The notes: generated by a model not told the origin, from the letters alone. Shown: positions 1-9,206, numbered from the stretch's first letter. The stretch: DNA of 64,000 nucleotides from an uncultured Mycobacteriaceae bacterium (GCA_902826815.1 CADEGF010000002.1:62001-126000); one strand, 5' to 3'. Numbers and translations are program-made.

Positions 1-567
1 GATGTTGACGTCGACCCGGTTACCTTCAGGCGGAACGATTTTCGCGAGCTCGCTGCCGTCGCTGGCCAGGATCGTCGACACCTGGTTGGTGCGGATATCG
101 CCGGGCTTGGGCACCTCGACGATCATGTAAGCCATGCCGAACGTGATGATCGGCAGCAGGATGAGAGCGGCGACCGCGACATAGATGCCGCGCCGAACCC
201 ATTTCCAGTTGATCTGCTCGACGGCGGGCAGCCGACGGGGCGGTCGGCCACCAGGTCCGCCTGGGCCGCCGCCGGTGCCGCCGCCACCGGGCGGCGGACG
301 GCGTGGAGGTTTCGGCGGTGGTGGCTTGGGTGGCGGCGTGCCGTCGAGCGCCGCCTTGACGGCCTCGATCGGATCGCGCATCGGCGGGTAAGTGTCGTCT
401 CTTACCGGCGGGATGATCGCGGTGTGCCGGTCGTCGAAATGGCTGATGGGCCTGCGAATCGGGCGGGGCCGTTGGACCTCGACGGTTTCGCGTTCGTCCA
501 CACCGTCAGCAGCCTGTCCCGCATGGACATCCCTGGCTGACCGGTTGTGGCGCCCCTCGCTATTCAC
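1..567 (-). CDS. ponA1: Penicillin-binding protein 1A, PonA1 (N-terminal part, runs off the window)
   Basis: Bifunctional class A penicillin-binding protein that polymerises and cross-links peptidoglycan at the growing pole. Only the first 189 codons are present. They encode a cytoplasmic N-terminus ending in a Pro/Gly-rich tract (about residues 75-110), one membrane segment (about residues 128-150) and the start of the extracytoplasmic part, including the stretch GDIRTNQVSTILASDGSE, which I recognise from mycobacterial PonA1. I chose the GTG at 567 because it overlaps the stop of the upstream DUF5318 gene by 8 nt and gives the N-terminus MNSEGRH. A GTG at 501 is the alternative. The transglycosylase and transpeptidase domains lie outside the window. 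Confidence 0.85.
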   Translation of the reverse strand, partial: MNSEGRHNRSARDVHAGQAADGVDERETVEVQRPRPIRRPISHFDDRHTAIIPPVRDDTYPPMRDPIEAVKAALDGTPPPKPPPPKPPRRPPPGGGGTGGGPGGPGGRPPRRLPAVEQINWKWVRRGIYVAVAALILLPIITFGMAYMIVEVPKPGDIRTNQVSTILASDGSELAKIVPPEGNRVDVNI

Positions 568-994
568 TGGCCGTCCGCGCACCATTGCGCGCGGTTCGGG
601 TCGAGCGCGATCCCCGAGAAGGGCCAGTCGGCCGAACCGCGCCGAGCACGTACGACTTCACCAAGTGATTCCAGCTGCAGGTGCGGCATACCTCCACCAC
701 ATGTACCGAGAACTCGTCGTAACGGGATGCCAGCAGTACGAGTTCCTCGGCGGTCCGCGCCGATCCTGACACCGCGCCGAGGTGGTCGCCGAAAACCCAG
801 GACACCAGCGTGAGCTGTTCCTTGCGGCAGATCGGGCACATCACCGTGCTGGGCTTCCCGTGGTATTTCGCGGCTCGCAGCAGGTACGGATTCGCGTCGC
901 AGACCTCCGAGACGCCGGTGCGTCCCGAGTAGACCTCCGCCAGCAGGGACCGCCGCCGAAGCGCGTAGTCCACCACCTGTCGCTGCAATCGCAC
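560..994 (-). CDS. DUF5318 family protein (Rv0049-like)
   Basis: A 144-residue conserved actinobacterial protein of unknown function. It begins MRLQRQVVDYALRRRSL and has a CxxC pair (MCPICRKEQL) with a further CRTCSW motif near residue 105, a likely zinc-ribbon arrangement. It lies directly upstream of ponA1 on the same strand, and its TAG stop overlaps the ponA1 GTG start, so the two are probably translationally coupled. That places it near cell-wall synthesis, but no activity can be read from the sequence. Confidence 0.85.
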   Translation of the reverse strand: MRLQRQVVDYALRRRSLLAEVYSGRTGVSEVCDANPYLLRAAKYHGKPSTVMCPICRKEQLTLVSWVFGDHLGAVSGSARTAEELVLLASRYDEFSVHVVEVCRTCSWNHLVKSYVLGAVRPTGPSRGSRSTRTARNGARTASE

Positions 995-1105
995 GATGAC
1001 CAGAGTACGTCGGGGTCCCGCGGCGTGGAGGTGTGACGGGGTCAGGCGCCCGGCGCGTCGGCATCTGTCTGCGGTGATGGGGTCCGACCTCCTACGATCT
1101 TCGAC

Positions 1106-2020
1106 GTGGCGACGCGGAAGACAACGGGCACCCGCGCACGGGACAGCGACCGCACCGAGACCTGCCAGCTACTCGACAGCGCGCTGGCCGAGGGGCAGCT
1201 GTCGATGGAGGAACACCGGCAACGGGTCAGCGCAGCTACCAACGCCGCAACGCTCAGCGAGCTTCACTCGTTGGTCACCGACCTGCAGGCCCCCAGTGCG
1301 GTGCAGCCGTTCACGACGTCGCCGTCGACGTTGCGCAACTACCGCACCCTCCTGGTTGGGGTCGTCGGTGTGCTGGTGGTGTGCGTCGCCGCCGTCGGCT
1401 GGCTCGTGTTGGGCGGCGACGATTCGCCCGAGGACGTCGCCGACTCGACGCCGAGTGCCGAGGCGCCGGAAACCCACGCGCTCGCCGCGGACCCGTCCGC
1501 CACAGCTGCGGAGCCCAAGCCGACCGAGGCGCCCGACGACCCGCCGCCGATCGTGCTGGGCCCGCCCCCGAACCTGCACACCGCGGAGGGCGTGACGCGG
1601 GTGCTCGACGAGACGCGCAAGCGGTTCGGCGACACGATGGGCTACGAGCTCGCGATCATGGCCGACGAGGCGATCCTGGCCCGACCGGATCCCACCAACG
1701 ATCAGTCGAAGCTCATCTACACGTTCGAACGCGGTTGGGGCGACCCCTCCGAAAGGCCGCGCTCGGATACCGACGACCTGACCGACCTCGGCGCTTTCGA
1801 CATCGCGGCGGCGGTCGCCGCACTGCGGGCGGCGCCCGAAACACTGCGCATTGCACCCGGAGACGTCTCGGAGACGTTCATCGACATCGACCACATCGCG
1901 GAACCACCTGGTCCCGGAGGGCTGGAGCTGCTGGTGAAGGTCACCACGACCTCCGGCGCAAACGGATGGATCTACCTCGACGGCGCAGGCAACATCAAGC
2001 GCGTCGAATATCCGAGCTGA
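1106..2020 (+). CDS. DUF1707 membrane protein, copy 1 (Rv0048c-like)
   Basis: A 304-residue single-pass membrane protein. Residues about 10-62 form a DUF1707 domain (TRARDSD start, then EGQLSMEEH and TDLQ). One membrane helix follows at about residues 80-102, then a Pro/Ala-rich linker and an external domain of about 150 residues with the motif RGWGDP. The GTG start at 1106 puts the DUF1707 domain at the very N-terminus. A second gene with the same architecture follows 16 nt downstream, so this is a tandem duplication, probably co-transcribed. Function unknown; DUF1707 proteins are often linked to envelope processes. Confidence 0.85.
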   Translation: MATRKTTGTRARDSDRTETCQLLDSALAEGQLSMEEHRQRVSAATNAATLSELHSLVTDLQAPSAVQPFTTSPSTLRNYRTLLVGVVGVLVVCVAAVGWLVLGGDDSPEDVADSTPSAEAPETHALAADPSATAAEPKPTEAPDDPPPIVLGPPPNLHTAEGVTRVLDETRKRFGDTMGYELAIMADEAILARPDPTNDQSKLIYTFERGWGDPSERPRSDTDDLTDLGAFDIAAAVAALRAAPETLRIAPGDVSETFIDIDHIAEPPGPGGLELLVKVTTTSGANGWIYLDGAGNIKRVEYPS

Positions 2021-2036
2021 CATCTACGATCATCGC

Positions 2037-2900
2037 GTGGCGATGGGTGGGGGGCGGCGTTCCCCAGGAACGCGTGCGAAAGACAGCGACCGATCCGACA
2101 CCTGCCGAGTGCTCGACAGCGCGCTCTCCGAGGGCCAGCTCTCGATGGAGGAACACGGGCAGCGGGTGAGCACGGCCACCAACGCCGCGACGCTCGGCGA
2201 GCTGCAGTCATTGGTCACGGATTTGCAGACGGCCAACGCGCCGGTGAAATTGCCCGACCTGACGAGACGGCCGAAGCTTCCCGCAGGCGGCGGCTGGGGC
2301 CTCCGGCTCGCGACGGCCGCGGTGCTGGTGCTTCTCGGCATGGGTATCGGCTGGGGCCTCTACGGCAATACCAGCTCGCCGCTGAGCTTCCAGACCGATC
2401 CCGGCGCGAAATCCGACGGAGTTCCGGCCAAGGTGCTGACGCCACCTCGGCAGCTTCAGTCGATGGGTGGGCTCAACGGGTTGTTCGAGCAGATGCGGCA
2501 GAAGTTCGGTGACACCAAGGGCTTCGAGATGAACATCCGGCCCGACCGGGCCACGCTCTACCGCCCTGACACCGAAGACCCGCGCCGCAAGCTGATGTAC
2601 GACTACCGCGGCGGGTGGGGCGACCCGTACTCGACCACCACCGTCGACTCCGACGACCGCGTCGTCGACCTGGCGAAGTTCGACTTCGAACAGACCATCG
2701 CGGTGCTGCGCGGCGCCCCAGAATCCCTGAGGATCCAGCGCAAGGACATCTCCGACACCTGGATCGACATCGAACCGTCGAAGGATCCGGCGACCCCCGA
2801 TGCGGTCAACATCCGCATCTATATCAGCAGCGAGTTCGGCAGCGGCTCTATCGACCTCGCGCCGGACGGCGCGATCAAGCACATCAACGAGCCCAGCTAA
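2037..2900 (+). CDS. DUF1707 membrane protein, copy 2
   Basis: A 287-residue paralogue of the gene just upstream, with the same order of parts: DUF1707 domain (about residues 12-65), membrane helix (about 88-108), linker, and external domain with the GGWGDP motif. The N-terminal domains are about 80 percent identical by eye, while the external domains have diverged strongly, as expected if the ligand or partner has changed. GTG start at 2037, 16 nt after the stop of copy 1. Function unknown. Confidence 0.85.
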   Translation: MAMGGGRRSPGTRAKDSDRSDTCRVLDSALSEGQLSMEEHGQRVSTATNAATLGELQSLVTDLQTANAPVKLPDLTRRPKLPAGGGWGLRLATAAVLVLLGMGIGWGLYGNTSSPLSFQTDPGAKSDGVPAKVLTPPRQLQSMGGLNGLFEQMRQKFGDTKGFEMNIRPDRATLYRPDTEDPRRKLMYDYRGGWGDPYSTTTVDSDDRVVDLAKFDFEQTIAVLRGAPESLRIQRKDISDTWIDIEPSKDPATPDAVNIRIYISSEFGSGSIDLAPDGAIKHINEPS

Positions 2901-2946
2901 ACCCCCAGGTCAGCAAGTTTCCGTGTCCCCGATGTAGCGGCGTATA

Positions 2947-2959
2947 TATCGACGCGATA
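2947..2959. promoter_or_regulatory. Candidate PadR operator
   Basis: A perfect 5-bp inverted repeat, TATCG-ACG-CGATA, in an AT-rich patch (GTATATATCG) about 75 bp upstream of the padR-type gene. PadR-family repressors usually bind short inverted repeats in their own promoters. Assignment as operator is inference. Confidence 0.3.
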
Positions 2960-3032
2960 CAGTTGTGCGACGTGTTGAGTCGTCGTAGCGACGTGGGCCC
3001 CAGCGCAGCGAGGGGACAAAGGAGGTGGTTCG

Positions 3033-3584
3033 ATGCTGGAGCTCGCAGTGCTGGGTCTTCTGCTCGAATCACCCATGCATGGCTACGAGCTGCGTAAGCG
3101 GCTGACCGGTCTGCTCGGTGCTTTCCGCGCGTTCTCGTACGGCTCGCTGTATCCCGCGTTGCGCCGGATGCAGGCCGACGGGTTGATCGTCGAGGACGCG
3201 GCGCCGGACGGCGCTTCCAAGGTGCGCCGTGCACGCCGGGTCTATCAGCTGACCGATGCAGGCAAGAAGCGCTTCGCCGAGTTGGTGGCCGACACAGGTC
3301 CGCAGAACTACACCGACGACGGGTTCGGCGTTCATCTCGCCTTCTTCAACCGCACCCCGGCCGAGGCCAGGATGCGGATCCTCGAGGGCCGCCGTCGCCA
3401 GGTGGAGGAACGCCGAGAAGGTCTGCGCGAAGCGGTCGCGCGGGCCAGCAGTTCGCTCGATCGCTACACCCGCCAGCTGCACCAGTTGGGGCTGGAGTCG
3501 AGCGAGCGTGAAGTGAAGTGGCTCAACGATTTGATCGCGGCCGAGCGAGTGGCGCAGGGTCGTGCAGAGCAGACGCCCAACTAG
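3033..3584 (+). CDS. PadR family transcriptional regulator (Rv0047c-like)
   Basis: A 183-residue repressor-type protein. Residues 1-75 form the PadR winged helix ([23 protein letters not shown], then [10 protein letters not shown]), and the C-terminal half is a coiled-coil dimerisation region with many Arg/Glu residues. The start is fixed by a strong ribosome site, AAAGGAGG, 8 nt before ATG 3033. It lies 59 nt upstream of ino1 on the same strand, an arrangement conserved in mycobacteria, so regulation of ino1 is plausible but not shown. The inducer is unknown. Confidence 0.88.
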   Translation: MLELAVLGLLLESPMHGYELRKRLTGLLGAFRAFSYGSLYPALRRMQADGLIVEDAAPDGASKVRRARRVYQLTDAGKKRFAELVADTGPQNYTDDGFGVHLAFFNRTPAEARMRILEGRRRQVEERREGLREAVARASSSLDRYTRQLHQLGLESSEREVKWLNDLIAAERVAQGRAEQTPN

Positions 3585-3643
3585 CAGTACGAGCAGATTT
3601 CAAAGTTTTCCAAGGTATTGGATCGGAGAGGGAGAACGTCGCC

Positions 3644-4720
3644 ATGACTGAGAACACCGAGGTGCGGGTCGCGATTGTCGGTGTCGGCAACTGCGCATCA
3701 TCGCTGGTTCAGGGTGTGCAGTACTACTACGAGGCCGATGAGAACAAGACCGTTCCGGGCCTGATGCATGTCCGCTTGGGCCCGTATCACGTCAGGGACG
3801 TCAAGTTCGTCGCCGCCTTCGACGTCGACGCCAAGAAGGTCGGGTTCGACCTCTCCGAGGCCATCTTCGCGTCGGAGAACAACACCATCAAGATCGCCGA
3901 CGTGCCGCCGACAGACGTCGTCGTGCAGCGCGGCCCGACACTCGACGGCATCGGCAAGTACTACGCCGACACCATCGAGGTGTCCGACGCCGATCCCGTC
4001 GACGTGGTGAAGGTCCTCAAGGACAACAACGTCGACGTGATGGTCTCCTACCTTCCTGTTGGCTCCGATGAGGCCGACAAGTTCTACGCCCAGTGCGCCA
4101 TCGACGCCGGGGTTGCGTTCGTCAATGCGCTGCCGGTGTTCATCGCCTCAGATCCGGTGTGGGCCAAGAAGTTCGAAGACGCCGGCGTGCCGATCGTCGG
4201 TGACGACATCAAGAGCCAGGTCGGAGCGACGATCACCCACCGCGTGATGGCCAAGCTGTTCGAGGACCGTGGCGTGCAGCTCGACCGCACGATGCAGCTC
4301 AACGTCGGCGGCAACATGGACTTCCTCAACATGCTCGAGCGCGAGCGCCTCGAGAGCAAGAAGATCTCCAAGACCCAGGCCGTCACCAGCAACCTGCAGC
4401 GCGAGTTCAAGACCAAGGACGTTCACATCGGCCCGTCCGACCACGTCGGCTGGCTCGATGACCGCAAGTGGGCCTACGTGCGGCTGGAAGGCCGCGCCTT
4501 CGGCGATGTTCCGCTGAACCTGGAGTACAAGCTCGAGGTGTGGGATTCGCCGAACTCGGCGGGCGTCATCATCGACGCGGTCCGCGCGGCGAAGATCGCC
4601 AAGGACCGTGGCATCGGCGGCCCCGTTGTCGCCGCGTCGGCCTACCTGATGAAGAGCCCGCCGAAGCAGCTGCCCGATGACATCGCCCGCACGCAGCTCG
4701 AAACCTTCATCGAGGGCTAG
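3644..4720 (+). CDS. ino1: Myo-inositol-1-phosphate synthase
   Basis: Converts glucose-6-phosphate to inositol-1-phosphate using NAD. This is the first step toward phosphatidylinositol, PIMs/LAM and mycothiol. The protein has 358 residues, the usual mycobacterial length. The N-terminal Rossmann motif is [12 protein letters not shown], and the family stretch [15 protein letters not shown] and [12 protein letters not shown] are present. ATG 3644 is chosen over an in-frame upstream start because GGAGAGGGA precedes it and the Rossmann fold then begins at residue 9. The stop lies in a CTAG palindrome shared with the convergent acetyltransferase gene. Confidence 0.96.
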   Translation: MTENTEVRVAIVGVGNCASSLVQGVQYYYEADENKTVPGLMHVRLGPYHVRDVKFVAAFDVDAKKVGFDLSEAIFASENNTIKIADVPPTDVVVQRGPTLDGIGKYYADTIEVSDADPVDVVKVLKDNNVDVMVSYLPVGSDEADKFYAQCAIDAGVAFVNALPVFIASDPVWAKKFEDAGVPIVGDDIKSQVGATITHRVMAKLFEDRGVQLDRTMQLNVGGNMDFLNMLERERLESKKISKTQAVTSNLQREFKTKDVHIGPSDHVGWLDDRKWAYVRLEGRAFGDVPLNLEYKLEVWDSPNSAGVIIDAVRAAKIAKDRGIGGPVVAASAYLMKSPPKQLPDDIARTQLETFIEG

Positions 4721-5961
4721 AAGCCGTAGCCGAGGTGGGCAGGCACATCCGTCGCGAATGCCGCGTCCAGCTCAGCTACTAGCCTGGAGTCGTTGCAGCG
4801 CAGGCGATTAACGGTCGCGAAGGTCGACGCGCGGTGTCCGCCCATATACAGGCCGCCCAGCACCGACAGGTTCGTGTGGACGTCGGCAGGCGCGTCGGTG
4901 AGGACACAGCGTGCCTTCCTGTCGTGCACCTCGAGCGCGTACCTGCCGCCGCCACCGAGCACATCGTCCGAAATGTCAAGCACCACAGACACATCCGATG
5001 CATAGGTGCGTGCTTCCAGCACCGCCGGTATGTCGAGCATCCGCAGCCACAGCGCGTCCTCGACCACGAGGGTGCGCACCAGCCGTGGGTCGGTCAGCAG
5101 ATATGGCAGCACGTCGTCCGGATGCGTCCAGGCCGTCACCGTCTCTATGAGGTCCATGCCGAGCAGGACCCGCCATAGCGCTATGTGGGCTTCGGCAGTG
5201 ACGGCGGCCAGCTCGACGATCTCGACCTTCTTCTTCTCGTCTGAGCCTTGCGTCCGGTACAAGGCGAAACCGTCGGCGTGCAGCAGACAGAAGAATTCGC
5301 TCCCACCGTCCCTGTCTGACTCGCGGTCGGCGAGGAAGTCCTCCCACAACTGCGGCGGGCAGTAGATGCCACCAGGCGTCTGCAACCGCACGCGCTCGTA
5401 GATGTCCGCGATCTGATCGCGATGTTCGGCATGATCGACGACTCTGACTCCGCCGGGGTCGGGGACATCGGCGAAGAATCTGGCCTCCCGCCGGTCGACG
5501 GTCAGCCGATGTTCGACCGTGGCGGGCCCGTAGCCGAACCGGCCGTAGATTCCTGCCTCACTGGCTTGCAGGCCTGCGATCGGATACTCACCCATCCTGG
5601 CGTGCAGTTCGACGAACATCGCCGAAAGCACACCGCGCCGCCTGTGGGTGGGTGAAACCGCCACCCAGGTCACGCCCGCCATGGGCAGCACCGCGCCGCC
5701 TGGCACGGTGAGCCTCAGATCCAGGAATGCGGCCACCCCGACAACGTCGGGTCCGTCGCACGCGACGAGGGCACCGTCTGCAGGCATCATCGTGCGCCAC
5801 ATGTCGGTCGTTTCCTGCGGCCGTCGATTGCCACCGAAACAGGTCGCCGCGACGCGTGACATGGCGGGCCAATCCGCATCCTTGGGGCTGCGGATCGACA
5901 ATCCTTGGGGCGGGCTCGAACCCATACTCTCGACGCTGACACAATCCCGCGCGGATAGCAT
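4717..5961 (-). CDS. Eis-type GNAT N-acetyltransferase
   Basis: A 414-residue protein of the Eis family: GNAT domain, second GNAT-like domain and a C-terminal sterol-carrier-like domain. The acetyl-CoA pyrophosphate loop is [14 protein letters not shown]. The tyrosine in [12 protein letters not shown] matches the general-acid Tyr of Eis, and the chain ends in Phe, as in Eis, where the terminal carboxylate takes part in catalysis. Eis proteins acetylate amines such as aminoglycosides and protein lysines; the substrate here is unknown. The start is uncertain: ATG 5961 or ATG 5925 (402 residues, the length of Eis). Whether it is orthologous to Rv2416c cannot be decided here. It converges on ino1. 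Confidence 0.82.
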   Translation of the reverse strand: MLSARDCVSVESMGSSPPQGLSIRSPKDADWPAMSRVAATCFGGNRRPQETTDMWRTMMPADGALVACDGPDVVGVAAFLDLRLTVPGGAVLPMAGVTWVAVSPTHRRRGVLSAMFVELHARMGEYPIAGLQASEAGIYGRFGYGPATVEHRLTVDRREARFFADVPDPGGVRVVDHAEHRDQIADIYERVRLQTPGGIYCPPQLWEDFLADRESDRDGGSEFFCLLHADGFALYRTQGSDEKKKVEIVELAAVTAEAHIALWRVLLGMDLIETVTAWTHPDDVLPYLLTDPRLVRTLVVEDALWLRMLDIPAVLEARTYASDVSVVLDISDDVLGGGGRYALEVHDRKARCVLTDAPADVHTNLSVLGGLYMGGHRASTFATVNRLRCNDSRLVAELDAAFATDVPAHLGYGF

Positions 5962-5991
5962 CTGAATTTCCGCGGTGCGTAGGGTCTAGCC

Positions 5992-6978
5992 ATGGCTGAG
6001 ATCTCCGACGACGAGCTACTGAATGTCGACGAGTTCGCACTGCTGCCGGAGAACGCCGAACAGATCGGCCACACCGGCCCGCTGCCGCCGGTCGCCCGCA
6101 TCGAATCAGGCGATATCAGCGCGCTGAAGTGGGGCGACGAGCCGCCGCAGGTGGTGTTTCTGCACGGCGGCGGGCAGAACGCGCACACCTGGGACACCGT
6201 CATCCTCGGCCTCGGAGCACCCGCGCTGGCGATCGACCTTCCCGGCCACGGTCGGTCAGGATGGCGCGAGGACGGCGACTACGGGCCGAAGCTCAACGCG
6301 GACACGCTGCGGCCGCTGCTTCGCGAGTGGGCGCCGAGCCCGCGACTCGTCGTCGGGATGTCGCTCGGCGGCCTGACCGCTCTTCGCATCGCCGCCGCCG
6401 AACCCGCGCTGGTAGGAGAACTCGTGCTCGTCGACGTCACCCCGTCGGCGCCGGAACGCCACGAGCAGATGTCGAAGGCCCAACTCGGCGCTGTCGCACT
6501 CGTCCGGGGCGACCGGGAGTTCCCCAGCTTTCAGGCGATGCTCGACGTGACGGTCGAGGCCTCCCCGAACCGCGACCGCAAGTCGTTGCGCCGCGGCGTC
6601 TTCCACAACTCGAGGCGCCTCGACGACGGCACCTGGACGTGGCGGTACGACACCTTCCGCGGCAAAAGCACCGCGGCGAGCCGCGACAACAGCACCGCGG
6701 CGAGCGGCGACAACAGCACCGCGGCGAGCGGCGACAACAGCACGGAGATGCCGGAGTCCTTCACCGGGCTGTGGGACGACGTTCCCGCCATCACGATGCC
6801 GACCACGCTTGTGCGCGGAGCCGACTCGTACTTCGTCAACGACGAGGATGCCGACGCGTTTGCCAAGGGCGCGCCCGGGTTTCAGCGCACCTACGTTGTC
6901 GCCGACTCGGGTCACTCGGTCCAGGGTGACCAGCCGCGGGCACTGGTCGACATCCTCAAAGGGGTGCTGGGGTGCTGA
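5992..6978 (+). CDS. Alpha/beta hydrolase (Rv0045c-like esterase)
   Basis: A 328-residue alpha/beta hydrolase. The oxyanion-hole region is VVFLHGGGQNAHTWD, the nucleophile elbow is VGMSLGG (Ser), and the C-terminal ADSGHSVQ supplies the catalytic His. Rv0045c, the likely counterpart, is an esterase of unknown natural substrate. An unusual insert lies in the cap region (codons about 226-249): three in-frame copies of an 8-residue unit STAASGDN. The gene is divergent from the Eis-like gene with only 30 nt between starts, so their promoters must overlap. Confidence 0.87.
   Translation: MAEISDDELLNVDEFALLPENAEQIGHTGPLPPVARIESGDISALKWGDEPPQVVFLHGGGQNAHTWDTVILGLGAPALAIDLPGHGRSGWREDGDYGPKLNADTLRPLLREWAPSPRLVVGMSLGGLTALRIAAAEPALVGELVLVDVTPSAPERHEQMSKAQLGAVALVRGDREFPSFQAMLDVTVEASPNRDRKSLRRGVFHNSRRLDDGTWTWRYDTFRGKSTAASRDNSTAASGDNSTAASGDNSTEMPESFTGLWDDVPAITMPTTLVRGADSYFVNDEDADAFAKGAPGFQRTYVVADSGHSVQGDQPRALVDILKGVLGC
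6667..6738 (+). repeat. Three tandem 24-nt repeats inside the hydrolase gene
   Basis: Units at 6667-6690, 6691-6714 and 6715-6738, each encoding STAAS(R/G)DN. Units 2 and 3 are identical and unit 1 differs by a single base (Arg instead of Gly). A fourth unit starts (AGCAC) and then diverges. The unit length is a multiple of three, so copy-number change keeps the frame. Confidence 0.95.
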
Positions 6979-6989
6979 CGCCCCCGGTT

Positions 6990-7022
6990 GTTCACCGAAT
7001 GCTTGCCGTTTGATTGCCGAGC
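6990..7022 (+). promoter_or_regulatory. PHO-box-like array of three 11-bp direct repeats
   Basis: Three consecutive 11-bp units, GTTCACC-gaat, GCTTGCC-gttt and GATTGCC-gagc, 69-101 bp upstream of the phoX-type start. GTTCACC followed by 4 nt in direct repeat is the phosphate-response box of actinobacterial PhoP/RegX3 regulators. The first unit matches perfectly and the others at 5 of 7 positions each. Regulation by SenX3-RegX3 is inferred. Confidence 0.5.
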
Positions 7023-7090
7023 TGACGTAAGTTTCGGCGCGTCCGGCTGCCAGCCCTCAGCCGCAAACGCGCTCGGAAGGAACGCCACCC

Positions 7091-9187
7091 ATGGCACTTG
7101 TGCCGTTGAATCTCTTTGTTACCCACGACGGAAAGTCCAAGCGGCAGCATGTGACCTGCCGGTACAAGTGCGGCGACGCGTGCTCCAAACCGGTGCGAAA
7201 CACCAGCGACAACGAATACTTCGGCGATATCGCCAAGGCGGTGTCACGGCGCGCGATGCTCAGGGCGGGCGGTATCGCGGTGCTGGCGGTCGGCACCGGT
7301 TCGGCCCTTGCCGCGTGCAGCAGTGGCGACCAACCCGCCGCAACCCCGACCTCATCGACGGAGCCGGTGCCCGAGACACCCGCTGGCATGAAGTTCGAGG
7401 CCGTCGCACCCAACAGCGAGGACGCCGTCGTCATCCCCGACGGCTACCAGCAGGGCGTTGTGATCAGTTGGGGCGACCCGATTCTCGACGGAGCGCCGAA
7501 GTTCGACGTGCGCAACCAAACGGCCGCCGCCCAGCGCGGTCAGTTCGGCTTCAACAACGACTTCGCTGGGCTCCTGCCCATCCCGGTCGAATCTGGGGGC
7601 CTGCCGAACCGATTCCTGTTGGTCACCAACCACGAGTACGTCACGCCGCTGTTCATGTTCCCCGGTTACAAGGAGGGCGCACCGACCCGTGAGCAGTTCG
7701 ACATCGAAATCGCGGCGATCGGCATGGGCGTCGTCGAGGTCGAACGGGTGCCCGGTGGCGGCCTCAGACCCGTGATGAGCCGATACAACCGGCGCATCAC
7801 CGCCGACACGCCGATGACACTCGTCGGGCCCGCCGCGGGCACCGACTTCGTCAAGACGTCTGCAGACCCGGCCGGCCGCACGGTCGCGGGCACCTTCGCC
7901 AACTGCTCCGGCGGCGTAACGCCATGGGGCACGGTGCTATCCGGCGAGGAGAATTTTCAGGAGTACTTCGGCGCCGTGGAAGGCACCGCGAAGCCCAACC
8001 CGGTGGACGCCGAGCGCTACGACCGCTACGGGATCCCGCTCGAACCGTCGGCGCTGCGCTGGGAGACGTTCGACCCGCGCTTCGACGTGTCCAAGAGCCC
8101 GAACGAGCCCAACCGATTCGGCTATATCGTCGAGGTCAACCCGTGGGATCCGAATTCGACCCCGGTGAAGCACTCCGCGATGGGCCGGTTCCGCCACGAG
8201 GCCGCCAACATCTACATCACCGACGACGACACCGTGGTGGCCTACAGCGGTGACGACGAGCGCTTCGACTACATGTACAAGTTCGTCTCGAGCAAGAAGA
8301 TGCGGCCCGGGTGGGAAAAGGCAGACCCCGCTGCCCTTGCGCACAACATGACGCTGCTCGACGAGGGCACGCTCTACGTTGCGAAGCTGTCAAGCGACAT
8401 CCCACCCGCTCAGATCGACGGTTCGGGCAAGCTGCCTGCCACGGGGTCCTTCAGCGGGACCGGGACATGGCTCCCGCTCCTGCGCTCGGGTCCGAACGGA
8501 CAGGCCGAATCCCTCGTTGCCGGGGTGACTGCCCAGGAGGCCGCGGTGTTCACCCGGTTCGCCGCGGACAAAGCGGGCGCCACCAAGATGGATCGACCCG
8601 AGGACTTCGAGGCGAACCCGAAGACCGGCAAGGTTTACGTCGCGCTGACCAACAACGATGAGCGCGGCGCGCCGGGTGAGGCGTCGCCGGATGCCGCCAA
8701 CCCGCGCAACGACAACAAGAGCGGGCAGATCCTCGAAATCACCGACAACCATGCGGGTACGGACTTCACCTGGGAGCTGCTGCTGGTGTGCGGCGACCCG
8801 GCTGCCGCGGACACCTATTTCGCCGGGTTCGACAAGACGAAGGTCAGCCCCATCTCGTGTCCGGACAACGTGGCCTTCGACAGTCACGGCAACCTATGGA
8901 TCTCCACCGACGGTAACGCGTTGGACTCCAACGACGGATTGTTCGCCGTCGCGCTCGATGGCCCCAACCGCGGGGAGACCAGGCAGTTCCTCACCGTTCC
9001 GCTCGGCGCCGAGACCTGCGGCCCGGTGATAACCGACGACCGGGTGACCGTGTGCGTGCAGCATCCCGGCGAGCACGACGACAACAACCTCGACAATCCG
9101 CTGTCCCGGTGGCCCGAAGGCGGCAACGGCACGGCACGCCCGTCGGTCGTGGCGGTGTGGAGAACCGACGGGAATATCGGCGTCTGA
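7091..9187 (+). CDS. PhoX family phosphatase (DUF839), Tat-exported lipoprotein
   Basis: A 698-residue PhoX-type protein; PhoX enzymes are calcium- and iron-dependent alkaline phosphatases that release phosphate from organic esters outside the membrane. The N-terminus has a conserved Cys-containing segment (CRYKCGDAC), then a twin-arginine signal SRRAMLRAGG (Arg 53-54), a hydrophobic stretch and a lipobox ending at Cys76 (ALAAC). The body carries family motifs such as PWGTVLSGEENFQEYFG and DNVAFDSHGNLWISTDG. GGAAGGAACG precedes ATG 7091. The PHO-box-like array upstream fits phosphate-starvation control. No phosphatase activity can be proven from sequence. Confidence 0.85.
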   Translation: MALVPLNLFVTHDGKSKRQHVTCRYKCGDACSKPVRNTSDNEYFGDIAKAVSRRAMLRAGGIAVLAVGTGSALAACSSGDQPAATPTSSTEPVPETPAGMKFEAVAPNSEDAVVIPDGYQQGVVISWGDPILDGAPKFDVRNQTAAAQRGQFGFNNDFAGLLPIPVESGGLPNRFLLVTNHEYVTPLFMFPGYKEGAPTREQFDIEIAAIGMGVVEVERVPGGGLRPVMSRYNRRITADTPMTLVGPAAGTDFVKTSADPAGRTVAGTFANCSGGVTPWGTVLSGEENFQEYFGAVEGTAKPNPVDAERYDRYGIPLEPSALRWETFDPRFDVSKSPNEPNRFGYIVEVNPWDPNSTPVKHSAMGRFRHEAANIYITDDDTVVAYSGDDERFDYMYKFVSSKKMRPGWEKADPAALAHNMTLLDEGTLYVAKLSSDIPPAQIDGSGKLPATGSFSGTGTWLPLLRSGPNGQAESLVAGVTAQEAAVFTRFAADKAGATKMDRPEDFEANPKTGKVYVALTNNDERGAPGEASPDAANPRNDNKSGQILEITDNHAGTDFTWELLLVCGDPAAADTYFAGFDKTKVSPISCPDNVAFDSHGNLWISTDGNALDSNDGLFAVALDGPNRGETRQFLTVPLGAETCGPVITDDRVTVCVQHPGEHDDNNLDNPLSRWPEGGNGTARPSVVAVWRTDGNIGV

Positions 9188-9206
9188 CCGAACGTACGGT
9201 TAGAGC

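Noticed and set aside
185-391. Plus-strand open frame rich in Pro and Gly
   Set aside because: Reverse-strand image of the Pro/Gly-rich tract of PonA1.
6667-6738. CRISPR-like repeat array
   Set aside because: Units are tandem without spacers and stay in frame within the hydrolase gene.
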